From NCBI RefSeq assembly GCF_004297125.1, contig NZ_SCVD01000038.1, positions 62,001-126,000 of the forward strand: 64,000 nt of DNA, in the 5' to 3' direction. Below are positions 55,353 to 62,958 of the stretch, piece by piece. The stretch comes from Phenylobacterium sp. (GTDB lineage: Bacteria > Pseudomonadota > Alphaproteobacteria > Caulobacterales > Caulobacteraceae). The position numbers and the translations under genes are program-made. Every line of letters starts with the position of its first letter. The first letter of the stretch is position 1. A model generated the notes under the pieces. That model searched no databases, was not told the DNA's origin, and saw only the letters and a program-made list of their open reading frames with translations.

Positions 55353-56315
55353 CTAGAAACGTTCTCCGACCATCTCCTCGCTCTTGGCCCACAGGGCCTT
55401 GGCGTTGGCCGGGTCGAGGGCGTAGGGGCGGACGCCGCCGCGGATCCCTTCGCCGTCGACGACCTCGGCCACGTGGCAGTCCTCGCAATAGAGGCCGCCC
55501 ACCGCGTCGGCGGGCGCCACGACGCCGGCCCAGACCGAGGTCGCCGCGCCCTGCGGGATGGTTTTGAACTCGAACGGCGGGACACCGGCCTTTTCGTTGG
55601 CCTCGGCGATACTCTTCACCAGGGCGTCCATGTCCTCTGGCGTCATGTGGCGGCCGAGCTCGGTCTGGATGCCGCCCGGATGGACGGCCGTCGCGCGCAC
55701 GCCTCGGTCCTTGTGCCGGCGGTCGAACTCGACGGCGAACAGGACATTGGCGGTCTTGGAGCGGCCGTAGGCGCCGAACGGGGTGTAGGGCGTGGTCTCG
55801 AAGTTCGGGTCGTCCAGGTTCACGTCCGAGAACCGGTGGCCGGCCGAGGCCAGGTTCACCAGCCGCGAGCCCGGCTTCATCAGCGAGGCGATGCGGTTCA
55901 CGAACACGAAGTGGCCCAGGTGATTGGTCCCGAACTGGGTCTCGAAGCCGTCCGCGGTCTTGCCGAACGGCGTGGCCATGACGCCGGCGTTGGCGATGAC
56001 CACGTCGAACGGGCGACCGTCGGCCACCAGGGCGTCGGCGGCGGCGCGGACGCTGGCCAGGGAGGCGAGGTCGAGCTCGATCAGCTCCAGCCCGCCGCCG
56101 TTCGCGGCCTGGTCGCGGACCACCTGGGTGGCGGTCTTGGCCTTGGCGAGGTCGCGGGCGGCGCCCACCACCTGGGCGCCGTGGGCGGCCAGGACGCGGG
56201 CGGTCTCGACGCCCAGGCCGGCGGAAACGCCGGTGACGAGGATGCGCTTGCCGCTGAGATCGACCCCTTCGAGGACCTCGTCGGTGGTGGATGTGGCGCC
56301 GAATGTCTTAGTCAT
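55353..56315 (-). CDS. SDR-family oxidoreductase (retinol-dehydrogenase-like)
   Basis: A 320-residue dehydrogenase. TGVSAGLG (about 28-35), ANAG (about 108-111), catalytic Ser in NLASAGH and YGRSK. The extension after the YxxxK site (VLFAVEFDRRHKDRG, AVHPGGIQTEL) resembles retinol/WW-domain oxidoreductases. It is divergent from an AraC regulator with 164 bases between starts, so the regulator probably controls it. Confidence 0.9.
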   Translation of the reverse strand: MTKTFGATSTTDEVLEGVDLSGKRILVTGVSAGLGVETARVLAAHGAQVVGAARDLAKAKTATQVVRDQAANGGGLELIELDLASLASVRAAADALVADGRPFDVVIANAGVMATPFGKTADGFETQFGTNHLGHFVFVNRIASLMKPGSRLVNLASAGHRFSDVNLDDPNFETTPYTPFGAYGRSKTANVLFAVEFDRRHKDRGVRATAVHPGGIQTELGRHMTPEDMDALVKSIAEANEKAGVPPFEFKTIPQGAATSVWAGVVAPADAVGGLYCEDCHVAEVVDGEGIRGGVRPYALDPANAKALWAKSEEMVGERF

Positions 56316-56479
56316 GGTGTTCTCCGTCTGATGCGGCTTCGGTTCGTCTGCAATCTGGGGGCAGGGGCGGCGGTGCGCGCGCCCGATCGCCTCGACTTCT
56401 TGCCTGATCCTCTCAAGCCGTGTGTCGCCAGCGTGACGCCGCCTTGCGCCGGAGCTGTAACGATCCGATCTTGCCGGCC

Positions 56480-57373
56480 ATGGAAGCCCAACTCGACGAA
56501 CTCCTGGCCCTGGTCTCGCGCCACGCGGTGGATTTAGGGACCCCCACGCCGATGCCGCGCATCACGCTCAACACGTGGTCGGAGCCCACGGACCTCAGGC
56601 CCGGCCTGTTCGAGCCCATGCTGTGCCTGGTGCTGCAGGGCGCCAAGGAGGTCGTGGTGGGCGATCGGACGCTCCGCTACGACCGCGCCTGCTACTTCGT
56701 GGCCTCCATCGAGCTGGCGGCGTCCGGGCGGGTCAGCGAGGCCAGTCGCGAGAAGCCTTATGTCTCGGTCGCCATGTCGCTGAACCGCGACGCCCTGGCG
56801 GCCCTGCTACCCGAGGTGGAGGCGGCCCGCTCGGAAGCCGGTGTGCCGGGCTTCGGCGTCAGCCCAATCACCCCCGAGCTGATCGACGCTTGGCTGCGGA
56901 TGATGCGCCTGCTGGAGCGGCCGCAGGACATCCCTATCCTGGCGCCGATGCTGGAGCGCGAGATCCTTTACCGCCTGTTCCAGGGCCCCCAGGCCGAGAC
57001 CCTGCGCCAGATCGCCTGCGCCGACAGCCGCCTGTCCCAGGTGCGCCGGGTGATCGGGGAGATCCGGGACCGGTACGACCGGCCGCTCAGGATCGAGGCC
57101 CTGGCCGACCTGGCGGGCATGAGCCTGGCCTCGTTCCACCGCCACTTCCGGGCGGCCACGGGCATGAGCCCGCTGCAATTCCAGAAGAGCCTGCGGCTGC
57201 AGCAGGCGCGTCGCCTGCTGATCGCCGACCACGACGCTTCGCGCGCCGGCTACGCCGTGGGCTATGAGAGCGCGTCGCAGTTCAGCCGGGAATACGCACG
57301 GCTGTTCGGGAGGCCCCCCGCCCGCGACGCCCAGCGCCTGCGCGGCGACCCGACAGCGCTCGCCAACGCCTGA
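56480..57373 (+). CDS. AraC-family transcriptional regulator
   Basis: A 297-residue regulator. The N-terminal AraC-type arm (GLFEPMLCLVLQGAKEVVVGD, about 42-62) binds an effector. The C-terminal helix-turn-helix pair has IEALADLAGMSLASFHRHFRAATGMSP and AGYAVGYESASQFSREYARLFGR. ATG 56480. Divergent from an SDR gene, its likely target. The group is often linked to alcohol, aldehyde or SDR genes. Confidence 0.92.
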   Translation: MEAQLDELLALVSRHAVDLGTPTPMPRITLNTWSEPTDLRPGLFEPMLCLVLQGAKEVVVGDRTLRYDRACYFVASIELAASGRVSEASREKPYVSVAMSLNRDALAALLPEVEAARSEAGVPGFGVSPITPELIDAWLRMMRLLERPQDIPILAPMLEREILYRLFQGPQAETLRQIACADSRLSQVRRVIGEIRDRYDRPLRIEALADLAGMSLASFHRHFRAATGMSPLQFQKSLRLQQARRLLIADHDASRAGYAVGYESASQFSREYARLFGRPPARDAQRLRGDPTALANA

Positions 57374-57442
57374 GACGACCGGACCACCATACGTCGGGAC
57401 TGCATATCTGGCGGTCCGCCCGGGCCTGGACTACGACGGGCC

Positions 57443-57841
57443 ATGATCTTCGCTGATGACGCCCCCTGCCACGCCCACATCTACCACGCGGCCGACCAGC
57501 GGGCGGCGTCCGACACCCTGCATGCGCACCTCACCGCGCTGCAGACCAGCGGCGCGATGCCCGACCTCAGGATGGTGGGCAAGCTCCGCGAGCGGCCCGT
57601 GGGGCCGCATCCGCTGCCGCAGTTCGAGATCCATTTCCTGAAGCGGGCGCTGCCGGCGATCTTGCCGTTGATCGAGGCGTCGGGCTTGAGGGCCCTGGTG
57701 CACCCGCTGACCGATGACGATCTGGCGGATCACACCACCCTGGCGCTCTGGATCGGCGAACCGCTGGACCTGGACCTTTCGGTCATGGATCCGCCCGGCG
57801 TGAACCAGGGCGTGCCGCGGTTCGGGAAGCGGGACTTCTAG
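57443..57841 (+). CDS. DOPA 4,5-dioxygenase-like protein
   Basis: A 132-residue protein of the DOPA-dioxygenase family. Metal ligands are suggested by HAHIYH (about 10-15), FEIHF and VHPLTDD. In fungi and plants the family cleaves DOPA; bacterial copies are of unknown substrate. Its stop is shared with the convergent DUF983 gene by CTAG. Confidence 0.85.
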   Translation: MIFADDAPCHAHIYHAADQRAASDTLHAHLTALQTSGAMPDLRMVGKLRERPVGPHPLPQFEIHFLKRALPAILPLIEASGLRALVHPLTDDDLADHTTLALWIGEPLDLDLSVMDPPGVNQGVPRFGKRDF

Positions 57842-58266
57842 CCGCCGCTCGCCTTGCGGCGGTCGTAGACGAAGCCGCCTTCGCCGTGGCCCCCCAGGCT
57901 GGCCCAGCGAGCCTCTTCCGCCTTGTGGACGTACTGCTCGGCCACCAGCCAGGCCTTCATCGGCCGCAGGCAGGCGAGACAGCCGCCGATCAGGGCCGGG
58001 AAGACCGTGGCGAACTGCAGCCACAGCGGCGGGTGGAAGGCGACCACCGACCAGGCCCAGACGGCGACGACCGCGATGCCGACGCCGCTCATCACGAAGA
58101 AGGCCGGGCCGTCGGCCGGATCGGCGAAGCCGTAGTCCAGGCCGCAGCGGTCGCAGGACTTCGCCATGGTCAGGAACCCGGAGAACAGCTTGCCCTCGCC
58201 ACAGCGGGGGCAGCGGCAGCGCAGGCCGGCGCTGAGGCTTGACGGTTCACAGCCGGTGAAGTCCAT
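57838..58266 (-). CDS. DUF983 family membrane protein
   Basis: A 142-residue protein with a zinc-ribbon-like pair CRCPRCGEGKLF and CDRCGLDY (about 17-43), followed by two transmembrane segments (VMSGVGIAVVAVWAWSVVAF and LQFATVFPALIGGCLACL). The family is of unknown function, often near cytochrome oxidase or ctaG-type genes. ATG 58266. Divergent from a MocR regulator whose operator lies in the gap. Confidence 0.87.
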   Translation of the reverse strand: MDFTGCEPSSLSAGLRCRCPRCGEGKLFSGFLTMAKSCDRCGLDYGFADPADGPAFFVMSGVGIAVVAVWAWSVVAFHPPLWLQFATVFPALIGGCLACLRPMKAWLVAEQYVHKAEEARWASLGGHGEGGFVYDRRKASGG

Positions 58267-58278
58267 GGCGTCATCTCC

Positions 58279-58307
58279 ATACAATGCAGATATTGAACGC
58301 ATACAAT
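58279..58307. promoter_or_regulatory. Candidate MocR operator: two direct ATACAAT repeats
   Basis: ATACAAT occurs at 58279-58285 and 58301-58307, 22 bases start to start, so both would face the same side of the helix. MocR regulators such as GabR bind direct repeats of ATACCA at this sort of spacing. A related ATGTAATGTATG follows at 58312-58323. The site is directly upstream of the MocR start (58344) and of the divergent DUF983 gene. Confidence 0.6.
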
Positions 58308-58343
58308 CAATATGTAATGTATGTGTCTAAGGTGGAAATCGCA

Positions 58344-59726
58344 ATGGACTCGGTGACGCATCCGTCCGCGCGCTGGCTGGCGCGCCTCCCGGCCGGGACC
58401 CAGCCGCTCTATGTCCGTGTGGTCGAAGCGCTGGAGGCGGCGGTGCGCGAGGGCGAGCTGCAGCCGGGCGACCAGCTTCCGCCACAGCGGACGGTCGCCG
58501 AGTTCCTGGGCGTGGACCTGACGACGGTGACGCGGGCCTACGCGGCGGCCCGCGCGCGGGGCCTGATCGAAGGGGCGGTAGGGCGGGGTACGTTCGTCCG
58601 CGCCCGCACGGCGGACGACGAAGCCGGGCTGGTGGACCTGTCCATGAACCTGCCGCCTCCGCCGCAGGGATTGTCGCTGGGCGCGCTGCTCAAGGAGACG
58701 GTGGGCGCGATCCTGGGCCGGACCGAGGCTTCCACTCTGATGGCCTATCATCCGGGCGGCGGCAGCCTGGGCCAGAAGATGGCCGCGGGACTGTGGCTGG
58801 CGCCGTGCCTGGGCGACGTGGCGCCCGAGCGCCTGCTGATTTCGCCGGGGGCCCAGACGGCGCTGGCGGCGATCCTGGCCGCGATCACCGACCAGAGGGG
58901 CGAGGTGCTGATCGTCGAGCCGCTGGTCTATCCGGGGATCCTGGCGGCGGCCCGCCAGCTCGGCCTGCGGCTGGTCGTCTGTCCGGCGGATGCGCGCGGC
59001 ATGGACCCGCAGGCGCTGGCCCGGCTGTGTGCGGCGGAGCGGCCGACGGCGGTCTACCTCACGCCCGCGACCCAGAATCCCACCGCCGTGACGATGGACC
59101 TGGCGCGCCGGCGGGAGATCGTCGAGGCCACGGCGTCCAGCGGCGCCTGGCTCATCGAGGACGACCCGTACAGCCGCCTGTTCGACAAGCCGGTCCCGGC
59201 GGTGGCGACCCTGGCGCCCGACCGCACCTTCCATCTGGCGACCCTGTCGAAGTGCCTGTCGCCGGGCCTGCGCACCGCCTTCCTGCTGCCGCCGCGCGGG
59301 ATGGAGGCGCGCACGGCGCAGAGCCTGCGCGCCATGGCGCTTATGCCGGCCCCCCTCATGGCGGCCGTGGCGTCTGCGTGGATCCGCGAGGGGACGGCCG
59401 ACCGGCTGCTTGCGGCCGTGCGCAAGGAGGCCCGCGCGCGCCGCGCCATCGCCGCCGAGGTGCTGCCGCAGGCCCGCGGCGCGGCGGAGGGCGTCCACGT
59501 CTGGCTGGACCTGCCGGCCAGCTGGGCGCCGGACCGGGTGCATCGCCTGGCGCAGGAGAAGGGCCTGTCGCTGGTCACCGCCGACGCTTTCGCGGCGGGC
59601 CCGGACCACCCAAATGGCCTGCGGATCTCACTGGGCGGGCCGGCGAAGCAGGCGGTGCTGCGGTCGGCCCTGGAAGGCGTCGCGGCCGTGCTGGGAGGCG
59701 GGGCCGCGCCTCGCGTGGTTGTCTAG
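58344..59726 (+). CDS. MocR-type regulator (GntR winged helix + PLP aminotransferase)
   Basis: A 460-residue fusion. The N-terminal GntR winged helix (YVRVVEALEAAVREGELQPG, TVAEFLGVDLTTVTRAYAAA) binds DNA; the rest is a class I aminotransferase fold with YHPGGGSLGQ, TPATQNPT and the PLP-lysine K303 in LATLSKCLSPG. Such proteins sense PLP-linked amines. ATG 58344 follows AAGGTGGA. Likely autoregulator or regulator of the divergent DUF983 gene. The convergent metallo-hydrolase gene shares its CTAG stop. Confidence 0.9.
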   Translation: MDSVTHPSARWLARLPAGTQPLYVRVVEALEAAVREGELQPGDQLPPQRTVAEFLGVDLTTVTRAYAAARARGLIEGAVGRGTFVRARTADDEAGLVDLSMNLPPPPQGLSLGALLKETVGAILGRTEASTLMAYHPGGGSLGQKMAAGLWLAPCLGDVAPERLLISPGAQTALAAILAAITDQRGEVLIVEPLVYPGILAAARQLGLRLVVCPADARGMDPQALARLCAAERPTAVYLTPATQNPTAVTMDLARRREIVEATASSGAWLIEDDPYSRLFDKPVPAVATLAPDRTFHLATLSKCLSPGLRTAFLLPPRGMEARTAQSLRAMALMPAPLMAAVASAWIREGTADRLLAAVRKEARARRAIAAEVLPQARGAAEGVHVWLDLPASWAPDRVHRLAQEKGLSLVTADAFAAGPDHPNGLRISLGGPAKQAVLRSALEGVAAVLGGGAAPRVVV

Positions 59727-60631
59727 GTCGGTCTGCCTGCGAGCCGATACTCGCTCTCCGGTCCCGCCGCCCCATCGGTCGCGAGCTGCCCTCGCCGGAC
59801 CAGGTGGATCATCGCCGCCAGCATCGAGCGGGCTGCCGCGGGGTGCAGGCGCGAATCGACGTCGGCGTAGAGTCGGGGGACCAGTTCGTTGATCTTGGCC
59901 GGCCCGGCCTTCAGGGCGCCCAGGATCTGGTTCACACGCTCCTGGCGGTGCTCGATATAGGCGGCGATGAAGGCGTCCACGTCGCGGATCGGCGGTCCGT
60001 GGGTGGGCCACAGGGTGTCGAACTTCCGCGCCCGGATCCGGTCCAGGCTGGCCAGGTAGTCGGTCATGTCGCCGTCGGGCGGGGTGATCACCGTGGTCGA
60101 CCAGCCCATGATGTGGTCGCCGGAGAACAGGCCGTTCTCCTCCTTCAGCGCGAAGCAGATGTGGTTGGAGGTGTGGCCGGGCGTCGGAATGGCCTCGATG
60201 GTCCAGCCGGGGCCTGAGACCTGGCCGCCGCCGCACAGGCTGACGTCCGGGCGGAAGTCGTGGTCGTGGCCGGCCTCCATCTTCACCTCGCCGGTGTCTT
60301 CCTCCTCATGGCCGGCGACGGCGCAGCCGTAGATCGTGGCGCCCGTGCGCACCTTCAGCGCGCCGGCCAGGGGCGAGTGGTCGGAGTGGTGATGGGTGAT
60401 CAGGATGTGCGTCACCCGCTCGCCGGGGATGGCCGCGAGGATCGCCCCGAGATGCGCCGGATCGTCCGGGCCGGGGTCGATCACCGCCACCTCGCCCTGG
60501 CCCACGATGTACGTGCCCGTGCCCTTGAAGGTGAAGGGGCCCGGATTGTTGGCCGTCACCCTCCGGATCAGCGGCGAGACCTGGTCGCAGCGGCCGTACT
60601 CGATGTCGATGTCGCGGACGTAGCGGATCAT
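59723..60631 (-). CDS. MBL-fold metallo-hydrolase (LACTB2-like)
   Basis: A 302-residue metallo-beta-lactamase fold enzyme. The metal site is THHHSDHSPLAG (about 79-90); later ligands are in GHTSNHI and FSGDHIMGWS. The C-terminal winged part (KINELVPRLYADVD) is as in the LACTB2/GloB-related group of hydrolases or nucleases. Substrate unknown. Its ATG overlaps the stop of the upstream TIGR01244 gene by four bases. Confidence 0.88.
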   Translation of the reverse strand: MIRYVRDIDIEYGRCDQVSPLIRRVTANNPGPFTFKGTGTYIVGQGEVAVIDPGPDDPAHLGAILAAIPGERVTHILITHHHSDHSPLAGALKVRTGATIYGCAVAGHEEEDTGEVKMEAGHDHDFRPDVSLCGGGQVSGPGWTIEAIPTPGHTSNHICFALKEENGLFSGDHIMGWSTTVITPPDGDMTDYLASLDRIRARKFDTLWPTHGPPIRDVDAFIAAYIEHRQERVNQILGALKAGPAKINELVPRLYADVDSRLHPAAARSMLAAMIHLVRRGQLATDGAAGPESEYRLAGRPT

Positions 60632-61038
60632 CCGCCCAGGACGCCCGAGAGGTCGTAGCCGGCGCTGCGGCCCAGGCCGATCAGCTCGGCCGGCGTGTGG
60701 GCGCCCGTCTCCGCCTGGCTCAGCGACCAGGTGACGATCGAACGGGTGCCGGAGCGGCAGAAGGCCAGGACGGGGCCCTCGGCCTCGGCCAGGATCGCCT
60801 TGGTCTGGTCGACCTGTTCGGGGGTGGGCCCGCCGCGCACGGGGATGTGGAAGAAGGCCAGGCCCGCGGCTTGCGCCGCCGCCCCGATCTCCGCGGCGGT
60901 GGGCTGGCCCGGCTCCTCGCCGTCGGGACGGTTGCTGATCAGGGTCTTGAAGCCCTGCCGTGCGGCTTCGGCCACGTCGGCGATGCTGATCTGGGGGGCG
61001 GTGGTGAAGTCTTCGGTGACGCGTCGGAAGTCTGACAT
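60628..61038 (-). CDS. TIGR01244-type phosphatase/sulfurtransferase-like protein
   Basis: A 136-residue protein of the dual-specificity-phosphatase-like family found next to MBL hydrolases. FCRSGTRS (about 93-100) carries the Cys-x5-Arg phosphate loop; the start RRVTEDFTTAPQISIADV and IPVRGGPTPEQV are typical. It precedes the MBL gene in a two-gene operon. In related sulfide-detoxification systems the pair is fused as Blh; here they are separate. Exact reaction unknown. Confidence 0.85.
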   Translation of the reverse strand: MSDFRRVTEDFTTAPQISIADVAEAARQGFKTLISNRPDGEEPGQPTAAEIGAAAQAAGLAFFHIPVRGGPTPEQVDQTKAILAEAEGPVLAFCRSGTRSIVTWSLSQAETGAHTPAELIGLGRSAGYDLSGVLGG

Positions 61039-61162
61039 GAGGTGCTCGCTGGCGGGGGTGGGCCCTTCGTTGACATCATCGGGGGTGGGTGGAACTTTCG
61101 CAACGGGCGGTCCCGAAAAGGGCCGCGAGGGTCATCTGCGTTTCTGGGGCGTCTCGAGCGGC

Positions 61163-62086
61163 ATGCTGCGATACATCGGACGGCGCCTGCTCATCGCCAT
61201 CCCGACCCTGTTCCTGGTGATCACGGCCGCCTTCTTCATGATGCGCGCGGCGCCGGGCAGCCCGTTCGACAGCGACCGCAAGCTGCTGCCCGAGATCGAG
61301 GCCAATGTCCTGGCCAAGTACGGGATGAACAAGCCGCTGGGCGCGCAGTACCTCGACTACCTGGCGGGGGTGGCCCGCGGCGACCTCGGGCCGTCGCTGA
61401 AATACCGCGACAAGTCGGTGCTCGACATCCTGAAGGAGAACTACCCAGTCTCGCTGAAGCTGGGCCTGTCGGCCATCGCGATCGCGGCGCTGGTTGGGGT
61501 GAGCCTGGGCGTGATGGCGGCGCTGCGGCAGAACGGGACGGTCGACCATGCGGTCATGACCGTGGCGATCCTGGGGGTGTGCATCCCGACCTTCGTGACC
61601 GCTCCGCTGCTGGTGCTGGTCATCGCGTCCAAACTGGGCTGGCTGCCCACCGCGGGCTGGAACGACGGGGCGCTGGCGAACCTCGTCCTGCCGGTCACCG
61701 TGCTGGCCCTGCCGCAGATCGCCATCATCTCGCGGCTGACCCGCGCCGGGATGATCGAGGTGCTGCGTTCGAACTATATCCGCACCGCGCGCGCGAAGGG
61801 CCTGCCGGAGAGCCTGATCGTCCGCAAGCACGCCCTGCGCGCCGCGATCCTGCCCCTGGTCAGCTACCTGGGCCCCGCCTGCGCCGGCCTGATCACCGGC
61901 TCGCTGGTGGTGGAGAAGATCTTCAACCTTCCGGGCCTGGGCAAGTTCTTCGTCATCAGCGCCCTGCAGCGCGACTACACCGTCGTCATGGGCATGGTGA
62001 TCTTCTACGCCGCCCTGATCCTGCTCCTGAACCTGATCGCCGACCTGCTCTATGCGGTGCTGGATCCGCGGGTGAGGCTGGCGTGA
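61163..62086 (+). CDS. Peptide/nickel ABC transporter permease (DppB/OppB-like)
   Basis: A 307-residue inner-membrane permease. RRLLIAIPTLFLVITAAFFMMR starts it; the EAA-loop is YIRTARAKGLPESLIVRKHALR (about 201-222), diagnostic of ABC importers. Six or so helices. The start at ATG 61163 replaces a longer open frame that begins at 60695. Next gene overlaps by GTGA. No substrate-binding protein or ATPase is visible in the window, so those parts lie elsewhere. Confidence 0.9.
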   Translation: MLRYIGRRLLIAIPTLFLVITAAFFMMRAAPGSPFDSDRKLLPEIEANVLAKYGMNKPLGAQYLDYLAGVARGDLGPSLKYRDKSVLDILKENYPVSLKLGLSAIAIAALVGVSLGVMAALRQNGTVDHAVMTVAILGVCIPTFVTAPLLVLVIASKLGWLPTAGWNDGALANLVLPVTVLALPQIAIISRLTRAGMIEVLRSNYIRTARAKGLPESLIVRKHALRAAILPLVSYLGPACAGLITGSLVVEKIFNLPGLGKFFVISALQRDYTVVMGMVIFYAALILLLNLIADLLYAVLDPRVRLA

Positions 62087-62958
62087 GCGAGGCCACACTC
62101 TCCGCGCCGGTGAAGGGCCGCAGCCTGTGGGACGACGCCGGGCGCCGGCTGATGCGCAACAGGGCGGCGGTGGCCAGCATGATCGTGCTGGCGGTGCTGG
62201 TTCTGCTGGCGGTGGCGGGCCCCTATCTGGTCCCCTTCGCCTACGATCAGGTGGACAAGGACGACGTCTGGCTGCCGCCGCTGCAGGCCGGTCACCTGCT
62301 GGGCTCCGACGCCCTGGGTCGCGACCTGACCGCCCGCCTGCTCACGGGCCTCCGGGTTTCGCTGGCGATCGGCCTGGTGGCCACCACCGTCTCGCTGGTG
62401 ATCGGCGTCGCCTGGGGCGCGGTGGCGGGCTATGTGGGTGGCAAGCTGGACGAGGTGATGATGCGGGCCGTGGACGTGCTCTATTCCTTGCCCTTCATCT
62501 TCTTCGTCATCCTGCTCATGGTCACGTTCGGCTCGAACATCGTGCTGATCTTCGTAGCCATCGGCGCGGTAGAGTGGCTGACCATGAGCCGGATCGTGCG
62601 CGGCCAGACGCTGACGCTCAAGAACAAGGAGTTCGTGGAGGCCGCCCGCGCCGCCGGCCTGGGCCGCGGCGCGATCATCGCGCGTCATATCGTCCCGAAC
62701 CTGCTGGGCCCCGTCGTTGTCTACGTGACGCTGACGATACCAGCGGTCATTCTGGCGGAGAGCTTCCTGAGCTTCCTCGGGTTGGGGGTGCAGCCGCCAA
62801 TGGCGTCGCTGGGCACGCTCATCGCCGGCGGCGCCTCGGACATGGAGCTCGCGCCGTGGCTCTTGATCTTCCCGTCGCTGGTGATGGTGCTGACCCTGAT
62901 GTGCTTCAATTTCATCGGCGACGGCTTGCGCGACGCCATAGATCCCAAGGACAGGTGA
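62083..62958 (+). CDS. Peptide/nickel ABC transporter permease (DppC/OppC-like)
   Basis: A 291-residue permease, partner of the DppB-like gene. GHLLGSDALGRDLTARLLTGLRVSL, the EAA loop FVEAARAAGLGRGAIIARHIVPN and SFLSFLGLGVQPP are classic. GTG start overlaps the upstream stop. The next gene overlaps by one base, suggesting one operon continuing into the hydroxylase gene. Confidence 0.92.
   Translation: MSEATLSAPVKGRSLWDDAGRRLMRNRAAVASMIVLAVLVLLAVAGPYLVPFAYDQVDKDDVWLPPLQAGHLLGSDALGRDLTARLLTGLRVSLAIGLVATTVSLVIGVAWGAVAGYVGGKLDEVMMRAVDVLYSLPFIFFVILLMVTFGSNIVLIFVAIGAVEWLTMSRIVRGQTLTLKNKEFVEAARAAGLGRGAIIARHIVPNLLGPVVVYVTLTIPAVILAESFLSFLGLGVQPPMASLGTLIAGGASDMELAPWLLIFPSLVMVLTLMCFNFIGDGLRDAIDPKDR

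Noticed and set aside
58284..58343. Upstream start of the MocR protein (20 extra residues)
   Set aside because: The extension overlaps the direct-repeat operator and lies before a good ribosome site at 58330-58337, so 58344 is preferred.
60695..61162. N-terminal extension of the DppB-like permease
   Set aside because: The open frame is antisense to the TIGR01244 gene and is not membrane-like; the permease starts at its normal RRLL-type helix at 61163.
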